Shown: in pieces, positions 1-11,444 of the stretch
How positions within the stretch are numbered: the first letter of the stretch is position 1
Layout of the letters: the number at the start of each line of letters is the position of its first letter
Assembly: GCA_022828595.1 (NCBI GenBank)
Contig: JAKGHH010000005.1
Span: 65,343,655-65,407,654 of the forward strand
Reading direction: 5' to 3'
Length of the DNA stretch: 64,000 bases
Source: Nelumbo lutea
Taxonomy: Eukaryota > Streptophyta > Magnoliopsida > Proteales > Nelumbonaceae
Made by a program: the position numbers and the translations under genes
Notes under the pieces: generated by a model
Seen by the model: only the letters and a program-made list of their open reading frames with translations
What the model was told of the DNA's origin: nothing
Database searches by the model: none

Positions 1-257
1 ATATATATAATTCAATAAAATATATAGAAATTGTAGAACAAACACAAATTTTATGAATTTTAAGATCAATTTAATAAGAAAGGGAAAATTTACCATTCAA
101 ACGGACAAAGTTTAAGTTGGGTATTTTGATAATTTTACCCATTTCCATCTACGAGAATGTAACAAGGATCAAGAGAGGACAGTGCTATTAACATAAAGTA
201 GGGTAATGAAACTGTCACGGTTAGAAATGATAGGGTAGTTTTTTTGGCCAAGAGTAT

Positions 258-380
258 TGTACATATTTGTATATATCAAATACAAGTACAAATATGTACA
301 ATGCAAATATATAAAATATAATATAAAATATAAAGTTTTGCACCCTACATAATTGTATTTGTACTCCTTCCAAAGTGGGT
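258..380. repeat. MITE, family A (CTCAGTTTGGAAGGAGTA ends), degenerate copy
   Basis: An AT-rich stretch rich in ACAAATATGTACA and ACAAAATAT words ends in CTCCTTCCAAAGTGGGTC, the degenerate right end of a family seen about nine times in the window. The left end is eroded. The segment around 258-302 is itself a small palindrome. It is a miniature inverted-repeat element with no coding capacity. Confidence 0.55.
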
Positions 381-531
381 CATTCTTTTCTTGCTGGCTA
401 GGAATTGGGATCTATGAATCACACAAGGCACCTCAGAGGCACATCCCATCATGCATTGGGAACATCTCCCATCTACAAATCGTGTTTTCTTATCATTCTA
501 ATGGGTTTCTCACTTATCTTATTTCTAAAAC

Positions 532-1247
532 ATAACTAATGAGGGGTAATTTAGTCCTCCAAATAGCCTCGTGACACGTGGCCTTCAAGTAACACATCGA
601 CGCCAGACAAGCAAATAAGCTCGGCAAGTTAGCCCAAGGCACCTCACCCAAAACGACATCCACCTCGGCTAGACTGAATTGTTAGGTCCCCTGACTTTGC
701 GACGACTTGTCTCAAAGGCTGGCCGAGCTGTAAGAATCAATAGTGACCTGCGAGGTGAGCCCGCTGACTTGTCCCGACAATGCATTACTAGCCCGAGGTC
801 TACAAACATTAATACCTCAACTGTTTGACCGGCCTACCGCATAGCATGCCTCAAAGTTCTTCGGGCTAACCGCAACCTCCACAAAGATCTCGTAACCAAC
901 ATACTAATACGCCCAACTAAGCAGAAACAGTTCCGCGAGAAGAGGAGACGCGTTGTAAGAGGACTCTGACCATCGATACCTATATAAGACACTCATTTTT
1001 ACTTGTGAATGTACACACAATTACATACTCTCAAGCCCTCTCATTCTCTCAAAGAACTCTCAAACACTCTCTGACTTAAGCATCAGAGTGCCAACCCCAG
1101 GTAAAGATAAACCGAGCACTCTAACATTCTCTCTAGCAAAACACATCAGCTCGACCCGACATAGCTCAGCCCTGACAAAGAATCTTCCGAATCGACATCC
1201 AAGTCATCTGACATGAGAGAACAACCAGATCGTGCTACATCAATAAC
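532..1247 (+). mobile_element. Solo LTR of a Tat-like Ty3/gypsy family (LTR-B), with TSD
   Basis: The LTR body is 537-1242 and ends in CTACATCA. It is flanked by the 5-bp target duplication ATAAC (532-536 and 1243-1247). The first base pair of the expected TG has become TA, a G-to-A change. A TATA-like CTATATAAGACA lies near 980, followed by a pyrimidine/CTCTCAA-rich leader, as in the other two LTR-B copies (56289-57056 and about 59283-59833). No internal coding region adjoins it, so it is a solo LTR left by recombination between two LTRs. Confidence 0.75.
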
Positions 1248-4200
1248 TACGAATGAATACCTGCAATTGAGTCACTAGTCGTTAGCAGGGACATTAGAGG
1301 TGCCTTGTCCTTAAATATAAATTCTAGAGAATAAAAAAAAAAAGAAAATGAAAGACTATCAATTTAGAGACATTCCTTCAAAATTAAATTTGCTCCTCAC
1401 AGAGCGCTCTTCAAGCCAATCTTACAGCACATTGCAGTCAAGAACATCTCTATATAAATGAATTTAGATTTCCTTCTCACAAAAAGGGTCCTCACACCAA
1501 TATCATAAGCTTGCGGCCATGCATTGGAAACATATTCCATAATTAAAAATTTACAGGTGTGGGAGAGGGAGATGTTCCTGAGCTCAATTTGAAAAGAGTA
1601 CAAATACAAATATATACAATATAAATACATACAAAATAATACAAAAAATAAGATTTTACATTCTACATATTTCCATTTACACTCCTTTGAAACTGAGTAG
1701 GGTGTGAGGAAATCCAGACTCAGAATCCATGCAAGAACATGAGAGCCAAGATATCTTTGGTGGTTGAGCTGAATGCCGGCAATCAGAATCCATTGTTGGT
1801 GGGGTATTCTAGAGGTGAATCCGGATTTCCTGCTCTCAGTCCTTGAAGTTGTGCATTAGGAGCTCTCCACATGAATGACAATATACAAGCATAGGACATG
1901 TTTTTCAAGGCTTTTAAAATTGGATAGGAGAAAGAACCATTCCGAGTCTCGTTATCAGGTTGAATGGTTTGATCATCTCATCAGAACTGTTTAGGTCAAA
2001 AATAAAAATAAATAGATAAAAAGATAAAAATTATTGTCCTGATTGATGGTTCAATTTTCTAGGTAAATGGTTGGCTGACCAAATTAATATTTTTTAACCA
2101 AAAATCGGTTCTGGGGTGAAATGGAATTGGTCAAATAACTGATTTCCAATTTTTCCGATCCAACCGTCAAATCCGATATGATTTAAAAAACACTGATGTT
2201 TCCGATGTATGGCACCAAAGATGGATGTAAATAGGTTTCTGTGAGGAGGAAATCCAACCCTGTTGGGACTGTATTGGAATCTTGTATTGGACCAGATCAT
2301 GCATGTGTAAATGCAATTAATGTTGTTGGATTGCAAACGGAATGGAGGTATTTATGCGATGATGTCATCCCATAATAGGAGCAAAACCAAAACCCACTCA
2401 TAACTGCACCCTTACTTCTTTTACATATTTTTAAGATATTTAAACCCCACCTTTTTGGATGTTTGGCATTGTGTGTTGGTTGAATGCTCTGGGCACGTTT
2501 AAAAGCGATTTTAACCACACGTCACTCCTATCTATCAACATTCATCAATAAATTGGTTTAAAAATAGGGGCACACCCTGGAAGGCACGTTCGATAGTGTG
2601 GCTGTATTCTACATGTCCGAAAGCAATTGATCAACAGGAAATTCATATTATCAAAACACAGACCATGTGTAAGTGTGCATGGCCATATTTTCAAAAAAGA
2701 AAACTTCGGCTTTCTGAACGTTTTTGGGCATGCCACGTTTACTCATTCATTTCGTTCGTTGATTATCTTTTTGGTCAAAAAGAATATTGCGTCTTCTGCT
2801 TACGGGCTTCTTTCAAAAAAAAAAAAAGAGAATATCGCGGCCAAAGTACTCACTCCGATGGAAACGTGCCAACTGATCCTATTTTTCAAGGGAAGAAGTG
2901 ATCTCTTCAAATTTGTAATTAAAAAATAAATAAATTTAAGAAGAGAGATAATTAGTGGCATGAAGTGATAAAAATAAATAATTAGGTCAAGTGTAGGAGT
3001 GATTAAAAAACGATTGTTAAAATAAATACTTATTTTGGAATAGAACCACACCAATAAATATTTATTTGTGTTTTGTAAATAAGCCTGAATAATAAGCACT
3101 TATTTGAAAAACTCTGATTTTGGATTTATTTTTAAGTGCTTATTTTTCTGATGGCATATGTTGATCTACCACGTCATTTTAAAAATACCTGTACAACCCC
3201 TGTTTGAAATAATTGTTCTTCATCGAACTCTCATCGATGCTTATTAGAATAAGCACTCTCAAACTCCACCTTAGTCCAATCCAAGTTGTACCCCTATTAA
3301 ATGAGGGGAATAGCATGTATCTATGAAGCCAGATAAGTATGGTATTATAAAAACTTGTATCAATTAGACCAATCGGCACTAAGGGTGATTGGGTGAACAT
3401 TTTTTCCCCAATCTAACTTGGGTCCGATTCAGGCCCAAATCCAATTTAAATGTATCAAATTCCAATACAGGTTGGTCACAAATTAGACAATTTGGCTTTG
3501 ATCCTAGGCCTTGAGCTCATTTCCTGGGCCCAGCCGACCTAGGTTGAGCTTATACCCAGACCAACCTGCAGATTTGCACCCCTATAAAAAGTGAATAGGC
3601 GATGATAGAAAATAAATGGAAAAGAGTTAATAAGATAATATCATTTTATCTGATGCCAATTGATTGGTTATAAATTTTTCCGGTATCATGTGTTTCTAGC
3701 ATCACTCCTTGTGTATTTGTCGATATGCTTGTAACCTATAAGGTATAGCCGTATATGTTGATAGACTATCATATTTGTCGATATGCTAGATATAAGCCCA
3801 TTACAAACTGATACAATATCATATTGGTTGATAAGGTGGATAGAGGTGGAATGGAATTGAGTAGTAATTCCACCTGAGATCGGACTTCTCCTTATGCTTG
3901 CCTCACACCGACCTCGACCTCACAATGCATCGCAGCCGTTCATTGTGTAGAACAGCTCTCATTATTGATGTTATTTATTATTTATGAAATGATATTACAA
4001 CTGCAATGCGCTATAAAATTGGTGTGAGGCATAATTTGTGAGGAACAAATCCAAATTTCATGAGTAACCTCCAAATCAATACATATCAATTGTTATGTAT
4101 CGGTATTTAAATTTGGAATCATGTGCCAAATTAACCTAAAAGTCATGAAAATCTCTTAAAAATTCGCACAATGTAAAGCCATGTATAAAATAAAACCTGA

Positions 4201-4250
4201 GAACATCGAAATAGGCTCTTAAAACCAATTAATTAATCTTAGTCATCTAA
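1248..4250. other. Intergenic, no gene recognised
   Basis: No coding region is supported here. It holds a family A MITE at 1582-1698 (TTGAAAAGAGTACAAATAC to ACTCCTTTGAAACTGAG). It also holds a degenerate copy, about 2985-3275, of the element found intact at 29950-30288 (GTAGGAGTGATTA to TAAGCACTCTCAAAC). Short open frames around 2596-2929 lie on both strands in low-complexity sequence and look accidental. Confidence 0.6.
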
Positions 4251-4380
4251 TGCTGCATTTGGCATTCTTTATTTAAAGAATTTATCTCCTTTTTGCAGTT
4301 AAAATGTCTATATCAACATTAAGTTTTTAGCTGCAAAAAAAGGAGATAAGTCCTTAAAATATAAAAAGCCAAATGCAGCC
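4251..4380. repeat. Tourist-like (PIF/Harbinger) MITE, 130 bp
   Basis: The ends are TGCTGCATTTGGC and its near inverted copy GCCAAATGCAGCC. The arms extend inward (ATTTATCTCCTTTTTGCAG against CTGCAAAAAAAGGAGATAA), so the unit folds almost end to end. It is flanked by TAA on both sides (4248-4250 and 4381-4383), the 3-bp target site typical of PIF/Harbinger MITEs. A longer relative is at 39119-39322. Confidence 0.8.
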
Positions 4381-4559
4381 TAAATGATATATTCATAGAG
4401 AAACCCCATTTTACAGTTACAGCCAAGAGAAAGAAAAGCTCTTTGAACTGAAATTGGGAGAGAGGTTATACGAAGTAGTTCTTTCAAACCATCATTGACC
4501 CAGATGGTCGGACCGTTCAGCCCGGGAAGCATTTAGGCAATTGATTCTATTTCACCCAT

Positions 4560-4800
4560 AACCGGGTTCTTGCCCAAAAATCATTGATATGATCGGACCG
4601 TTTGCCCCAGGAATCATCCAGGCAACTGGTTCTGTTTCACCCATAACCCGACCCTTGGCTGGTTTTTGTTTTAATTATTTTTTACTTTTTTTATTTTTTA
4701 AACTTAAATGGACCATTCATTTGAATTGGACGGCCAAACCGTCAACACAAAAACCAGTGGTCAGAACAGTTTCAGTTCCGTGTTGATTTTTAAAACCTTG
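4560..4800. repeat. Interspersed repeat, family E (CGGTTCC/TGATTTTTAAAACCTT)
   Basis: The block ends in GTTTCAGTTCCGTGTTGATT then TTTAAAACCTTG. Similar blocks are at about 10447-10700 (opposite orientation), 20565-20880, 38140-38655 and 61520-61765. The shared wording (GGACCGTTT.., ACCCATAACC, AAACCATTGA) shows a dispersed non-coding repeat. The superfamily is not clear to me. Confidence 0.5.
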
Positions 4801-4843
4801 ACATGCCTCATATCATAAAAATCATCATTGAAAAAGTGGTTCA

Positions 4844-5010
4844 GACTCAGTTTGGAAGGAGTACAAAAACAAATATGTACAATGCAAATACATACAAAAT
4901 ATAGGGTTTTCTACTATACATATTTGTAGTGCAAAGCCTTGTATTTTGTATTGTTTTTTATGAATTTGTATTATACATATTTGTATTTATACTCTTCCCA
5001 AACTGAGCCT
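4844..5010. repeat. MITE, family A
   Basis: It runs from GACTCAGTTTGGAAGGAGTA to TACTCTTCCCAAACTGAGCC, with inverted termini and an AT-rich interior full of ACAAATATGTACA. A second, shorter copy follows at 5115-5221 (GGTCTCGGTTTGGAAAGAGT to ACTCCTTCCAAACTGAGC). Confidence 0.7.
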
Positions 5011-5114
5011 CAAGGAAAAAAGTTTGATAGGGAGAGCTCTTTGCAAAACATCAACCAAAGGAATTGTAATTATAAACTTCATAGTTTCACGGATTGGCCT
5101 CTAAATAAATTCTT

Positions 5115-5221
5115 GGTCTCGGTTTGGAAAGAGTACAACGGTGCAAATGCATACAAAATAATACAAAATATAAGGTTTTACACTCTACGTATTTGCATTT
5201 ATACTCCTTCCAAACTGAGCT
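5115..5221. repeat. MITE, family A (second copy)
   Basis: A 107-bp unit with inverted ends GGTCTCGGTTTGG and CCAAACTGAGC, about 100 bp from the copy at 4844-5010. No coding content. Confidence 0.65.
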
Positions 5222-7897
5222 TGACTTGCAATATCTTTTGTTATGAGTTGCTAAAAATTGAAGAATATAAAATATTAACAAGAAAAGTGTGATAACTATG
5301 CCCAAGTGCAGTGATTTATTGGGAAAAGTAAAGATCTTGGAAAAAGGCAGATATGGGAAAGAGCATACAAAATCTTTTGTAATCTAGACTTAGTATGTGT
5401 TGGTAAATGCATTTATTCACCAAATGTTTTGTTATTGGTTTGTTTGAAAAACCAAGAAAAGCAATGATGAACTCATTTATTCACAGCAAAACTGTGAATA
5501 AACATGTACCTATTAGGGGAAGAGCTAAAATGAAAGTTTCCTCCAACCGCATATGCACATATAAACCAAAGTCTAATTTTGCAAGTCCTTATGCGGCAGT
5601 ATACTCCAACGGCAGATGCACCTGTATCCAAACGTTATTCAATAAACGCCCATATTTCCAAACACACACTTAGTTGATTCCGTTGGAGTTTCTTAGGGGG
5701 GCGTTTATCAGAGAAACGTTTATTTGATAAAGGCCACTTTAGATGTTTTCTTTTTCATCATATGATTGGGCTAATTTGCAGGCGTTTCAAGAAATGGCAT
5801 TTAAAGGTACTTACCAACTCACCGATGAGAAACATTTCCTACCTTGTATTGTTTGGAAGGGTGTTTCGAGAAGTGGGCCATATGGGTGATTCGGAGTGGC
5901 ACCTCTCCTTAACTTTTGAGTGCCATATTTTGAAAGCTAATGGTCCAAACTACCCTTAGCGCATATTTTGAAATACGACGGTTGATTTTGGATGAAAATC
6001 ACATCCAACGGCCAAAATGACAGGTTCAAGGGATCAGTATGGGCCGATGGTCGAAAATACCCTTTGCGAATCCAATGTATATATGGTATATCCTATCCTA
6101 ATAACATATTTCGGAGTCAATTTACTTGTTACTACACATCTATCTAATGCATTTTACTTATTACTACCCTTTGCATATTCATTGTCATATGAATTAAACG
6201 AATACATGTACTTGTTAATCATCTGGTTTGGTACAGACTCACCAAACTAGCTTCACGTAGATTACCTTAAATTGATCGATGCACCATTCAAAGGAGTAGT
6301 TAGTTGTAGCTCATGTCCCCTTCAATTCTCATCGTATTGAAGCAAAGGAAAGTTCACCGGATGATCGACTTTTAGAGGAAGGGGTAGGTATGCCATATCA
6401 TTCAAATTGGGAAATAAACAACAATGAAACACCTTCCCGGTGTACGCAACAGCAATACCTCGTCGGATTAGGAATGCTAGACAAAAAAAATCGTAGTGGT
6501 CAGTATAAAATATACGGCCGGAGTCGAGGAGAGGGATTTTGTAACAGTCGATAACAAACTTACCGGCGGCACACCCTCTCTAGTCAGCATGAGAAGCAAA
6601 TCTCCCTGCGCAAGTCTCTCTTTGCAGCTATCCCTCTCTGCGGCTATCCTTGCGAAAAGTCCCTCTCTCATAGTGGTAAGGGTTTGGGGCATGGAGGTTT
6701 TCTTCACAATCTCAGTGATCTGCGAGGGACCAGATAACTCTCGCTCAATCGCCACATCACCATCCATGTATGTGCCATGTCAAATGCACAATTTTTCACT
6801 TCCCCCGATTGCTCATTGCACGAAAATCCACCCATTTCCATTTATCAGTGTTTTTTTTTACCGCCAAACGCCTATATAGCACCTACGTGGCAGCGTTTAT
6901 TTAAAAAACGCCTACAGTTACAAACATCGCCTTAATATTCATTTTCTTCATTATTGACTGCTTCAAGTTGTTGTTGACAAAAGAAGTGTCATAACTGAAA
7001 TGCTCCAAGTTTCCTTGGTTTTGCTTAGTTGCCGTGGACAAAATATAAGACTGCCTCAAGTTTTTCTTGATAATGTTGTCTTTGCTATATATCCTAGCAC
7101 TTTTAATTCCGTGGCTCATCTTATGAATCAGAAAGCAAAGTCTTTTGATAGATTTGAAGAATTAGTCTAACTATTCTTCAACTTTCTTATTCGTATCTCT
7201 TATTTAGTGGGGTCACTACTCACTACTAAGACACCCCTTGTAATTGGTTGTATTAATTAAAACTCCCCTTCCAGCTAGCTTGCATATTACTAAGACAACC
7301 CTATAGTTTGTACCCAATTTACTTAATAGTCGGCTAACACGGTTCGTATTATTTCTGTTTAGGAAAGATCACGTGACTCATGAAATAGTAAAATGGCATG
7401 GTCTCACAATTTTTTATCTCAAAAGATACACCTCACCACTCCCATATTATGAGTTAATTTACAAGTTTAGATACAAAACCCTCCTCACGTACAGAGCTTG
7501 GTCCAAAGGCATTCTTGAGGAGGTTACTCCATTGAAGCTTGAGGAAGCTATGCCATTGAGGTTGGTGCTTAACTTCCCTTTCTTTTCTCACGCCAAATCT
7601 CCATACAGAGTGAAAAACCTCAATCTGCTAATTCACAAATGACTACTTCCAATTAGCAACATCCAGGAATGGATTCCAAGTCACATTGTTGGATAATTCA
7701 CAGATTTCTTTTTTTTTTTTCTTTCTTTCTTTCTTTCTTCTTCTTCTCTATCTGCATCCCCTTTCTATTTTTGTAGGTTCAATGTTGTTCTTCTCCAAGT
7801 CCAACATACGGTATGCAGATATTGGTGCATCTGTTTTAAACTCCTACTATTCAAACCCCATTCTAACGGTTATATGTTTGAATCTATAAATGTTTTG
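5222..7897. other. Intergenic, no gene recognised
   Basis: Open frames of up to 127 codons overlap on both strands at 6477-6879, but none resembles a family I know and there is no conserved intron structure. Repeated GCGTTTAT/ATAAACG words at 5640-5720 and 6865-6910 could be eroded ends of an old transposon, but I could not pair them convincingly. Confidence 0.5.
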
Positions 7898-8002
7898 GCT
7901 CAGTTTTGGATGGAGCACAAACTATAAATATGTACATTGTTGCAAATACATACGAAATAATATAAAATACAAGGTTTATTTATACTCCTTCCAAACTGAG
8001 CC
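7898..8002. repeat. MITE, family A
   Basis: A 105-bp unit from GGCTCAGTTTTGGATGGAG to CTCCTTCCAAACTGAGCC, followed by TTA. The inner ACAAATATGTACA-type words match the other family A copies. Confidence 0.7.
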
Positions 8003-8829
8003 TTACTTGAAGTCATCATTTCTCTTCTTAAACCTGTCTTTTTTGAAGAATATTAAATCCCTGCTTTTCCCTTATTAAACACTGGCCCAATGCGTTATGT
8101 TAACCCCTATTCTTTTCCCTGCTGCTAAACATCACTACCCGATTGCATCGTGTTAAACAATATTCAAATGCATCATGTGAATATTTTCCTTATTTTTCAT
8201 TCATTATCAGATGTGGATGTTTTCATTTTTTACTCAATACATATTCGAATATTTGCATTGATTCCTGTCATTAGTAGTTGTTTTTCTTGTTATTTGTAGG
8301 TTTAATAAGTTCAATGTAGACCTTTTTATAATATTAGTAGGGATTAATATGCAAATATATTACGGTTTTATTGTACTCAATAGCCTGGTGGCACGTGTCT
8401 ATAAAAATTTCGAAAATAAATTGATGTTACTAAATACCTATTTTCGCTTTTACTTTAAAAAGCATGCTTTAGAAGCAATATTTATCAAACGGGTTTCATA
8501 ACCGAAGTCTAAAGTACGAAGCTGAAATTTGGCTTTGTACTTAGATTAAAAATTCAAATGTCAAAGCATATCTAAACAGTGCTTAAATTTTTCCTTTTTA
8601 TTTGCTAAATATGATCAAGTCAACGTCAAAATTGTCAAATTGCATTTCCGTTATGGAAACAAGGCAATAACTAAACCGGGTGCAAACAGGCGTCTTAGTA
8701 ATTCAAATTTACTTAGGGTGTTTTAGTTAATACAGAAAACTACAAGGGGTGTCTTAGGCTCTTAGCACCCTATTTATTTTTTGCATAGAATCATGGATTT
8801 GAAAATCAGATTGGATCGGACAGTCGGAT

Positions 8830-9267
8830 TAGACTTCTTCATGGGCTGGGTTGGGTTCGGGCCAAGCTTTGTATATACATCAACAGAATATGCTCAGGCC
8901 CCTGCCCGGCCAGAAATTTGAAAATAGAATTTTTATCTTTTTTTATTTAATAAAAAAGTATTGTATTTATATTAAAATCTTCAAAACTCAAAAATAATAA
9001 GCATCTCATTATTACTTGGAAAAAAAGAGAAGAGTAAAGAAAAATGTATATATTTTTTTATTTTTTAATATGTTGTATTAAATCGGGCTCAGACTCGGGT
9101 TGGGCTTTTTTGAGAAAGACTGAGCTCGGCCCGAAAAAAGTCGGACTTAGTGCTTTAGGCCCAAGCCTAAGCCCAAGCCCGTGGGCATAAAATTATGACC
9201 AAGCCCAACTTAATAATGGGTCAGGCCAGGCCAGCCTGTCGAGCTACCCGGTCCATGAACAGGTCTA
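8830..9267. mobile_element. Non-autonomous hAT-like element (family TAGACCTGTTCATGG)
   Basis: The left end TAGACTTCTTCATGGGCTGG and right end CCATGAACAGGTCTA are inverted copies. The flanking 8-mers AGTCGGAT (8822-8829) and AGTCAGAC (9268-9275) match at 6 of 8 positions, consistent with an eroded 8-bp hAT target duplication. The interior has GGGCC/CGGGC-rich arms around an AT-rich core and no transposase. Confidence 0.7.
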
Positions 9268-9459
9268 AGTCAGACCGGTTGACCCAGAAACTAATCATGG
9301 GTCTATGTCCGATTTGATCCCAAAACCATCTGATCGGGCTTCGGACCAGATGGTTAAACCATTTGACTTGGAAATTAGTGACCAAAATGGTTCCATTTCG
9401 GAACTAGTTTTCAAAATAATGGGTAAAATACAAAAATGTACCTCATACTTTGTGGGCAG

Positions 9460-9933
9460 TAGACCTCTTCATGGGCTAGATAGCCTAACGGGCCAAACCG
9501 GTCCGACCCATTCCAAGTCAGGTTTGGACATAATTTTAGGTCCGTAGGCTCGGACAAAACCGAGCCAAACTTGGTAATATATATTAAATAATAAAAATAT
9601 ATTTTACTTAATAAAAAATATATACAATATTTTTTTCTTTGTTCCTCTTCTCTTTTTTCAAGTAATAGTGAGATCTTTTATTATTTTTTACTTTTGAAGG
9701 TTTTTAATATAAATAAAACACTTTCTTATTAAATAAAAAAAGAAAAAAAAATCTATTTTCAAATTTCTGACCGAGCTTCGAGCTTTATATAAAGGTCAGA
9801 ATTGGGCTCAAGACCTAAGCCCGATGGTCGGGCCAAGCTCAGGATCAGGCTCAAGCCTGAATGCTTTATGTTAATACATAAACAAAACCTGATCCGAACA
9901 TAACATAACCCGACCCGTCCCTGAACAGGTCTA
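9460..9933. mobile_element. Non-autonomous hAT-like element, same family, second copy
   Basis: The ends are TAGACCTCTTCATGGGCTAG and CTGAACAGGTCTA. The interior repeats the CGGGCTC-rich arms and AT core of the neighbouring copy but runs in the opposite orientation. The flanking 8-mers (GTGGGCAG and AAAGAAAG) do not match, so no target duplication is visible. Confidence 0.65.
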
Positions 9934-10446
9934 AAAGAAAGTAACACTTTAGGTCTTTTAGCTATATTTGCAACATAGAGTGATAGAGTTACCTTGTACT
10001 TTAATATTTCAACACGCTTTTTCTTACCATTAGCATTCCATCAAAGTTAAGAGGAGATTGCATCAATGGTCATGTGTGCATCTTTATACATTTCTAGACT
10101 AATATTCTTTCCTTGACCATTCTACTCCCTTTGCACATCTAGCTTTCATACAAATGTTGAACGGGAACCATGTGACTTTCACTTTCAATCGGCACTAGGG
10201 ATGAGATAATATAATGCATTAGCTTAATAATTGTAAGACACGGCAAAGAGTTTGGCTTCCATTCATTCACCAATTTTTTCCTATTTTATTCTCTTACCTA
10301 AGCAAACTTCAAATGGGCAATCTTATCGTCAAGCCCAACATCAAGATGGGAGCAATATGTTGGAAGGATCAAAATCCCCCAAACCCAAATTGCTGCCATA
10401 AAGAACAGGTCATGATTACACGTGTGCTTCAAACTCTTTCAAATCA

Positions 10447-10700
10447 AGGTTTTAAAAATTGATCCAGAACCGGAATCGTTTTGGCCATTGATTTCTAATC
10501 AGTGGTTTGATTATCCAGTTCGAATAGATGGCTTATTTTGACTTTAAAATAAAAGAAAATGAAAGATATTTAAAATAAAAATGGCCAAAATCATTGTCCA
10601 AGTTGAAGACTTCAATCATCTAAGTCAACGGTTTTGATCAAGGACCGGATTAAGGACGAAATGGAATCAGTTGCTTAGACGGTTCCTGGACCGAATGATC
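10447..10700. repeat. Interspersed repeat, family E (reverse orientation)
   Basis: AAGGTTTTAAAAATTGATCC at the left is the inverted form of the TTGATTTTTAAAACCTT end seen at 4800 and 38650. The CCGGAATCG.. and GGATTAAGGACG words match the same family. Non-coding. Confidence 0.45.
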
Positions 10701-10877
10701 CAACCATCTTGATTAACGATGGTTCAAATATCAAGTCTATTTGAGATTGTTGATTTCCCAACTCTTGGTGCCGAAAGGGGAGGATTTTCAAGTGGCAATT
10801 TGTGGCATTACATGAGCCGAGAAACCTTGAAAGAGGTAAAGTCATACTTGATAAAAAAAAAGGGGGTAATATCATAT

Positions 10878-11444
10878 AAAGGCAACTTTTGGGGTTTAAT
10901 ATCAATAAAAGTAATTTTTTTTAAAATTTAAAAAATAGGCTAATTTTTTTAAAATAATATCAAAAAAAGGGAAAGACAATGTTCATCTTCTTCTTCTTGC
11001 CATTTGTTCACCAGAGCTGCTGCCACCACCACCCGTCATCGTCGTTCGTTGTCGCCCGCCACCGCCTCCACCTCCGCCTCCAGCAACGTTGCCGGAGATG
11101 ACTGGAGGCAGAGGTGCCGGTGACGACGCTGGTGGTTTCTCTGTCCAACGCCGCCCACCTCCGCCTCCAACAACGTTGCTGGAGATGGGTGGAGACAGAT
11201 GTGGCAGTGGCAACGGGTAGAGAAATGACCACCAGTGTCGTCGCTGCCACCTCTGCCTCCGGCAACGTTGTTGGAGGCGGAGGCAGGCGGCGGCAGACAA
11301 CGGCTATGGTATACAAATGGCAAGAAGAATGAAGATGAACAGTGTTTTTCCCTTTATTGATATTAATTTTAAAAAGTTAATCTATTTTTTAAATTTTTTT
11401 AAATATATTAGTTTTATTGATATTAAACCCCAAAAATTGCCCTA
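10878..11444. mobile_element. Foldback (long-TIR) element with GC-rich core
   Basis: The outer arms are inverted copies: AAAGGCAACTTTTGGGG followed by TTTAATATCAATAAAA at the left, and the reverse complement ending in TTGCCCTA at the right. Inner arms also pair (GTTCATCTTCTTCTTCTTGC with GCAAGAAGAATGAAGATGAAC). The 330-bp core is strikingly GC-rich and built from repeats of CCRRCAACGTTGYYGG. This resembles Mutator-like or foldback elements that have picked up GC-rich DNA. No target duplication was found. Confidence 0.6.

Noticed and set aside
6477..6879. Open frames of 96 (minus) and 127 (plus) codons as a small gene.
   Set aside because: They overlap on opposite strands, match no family I know, and have no visible gene structure; I could not decide for either.
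10983..11323. Overlapping minus-strand frames of about 100 codons rich in Gly, Pro and Arg as a glycine-rich protein gene.
   Set aside because: All three minus frames are open because of the low-complexity GC-rich core of a foldback element.
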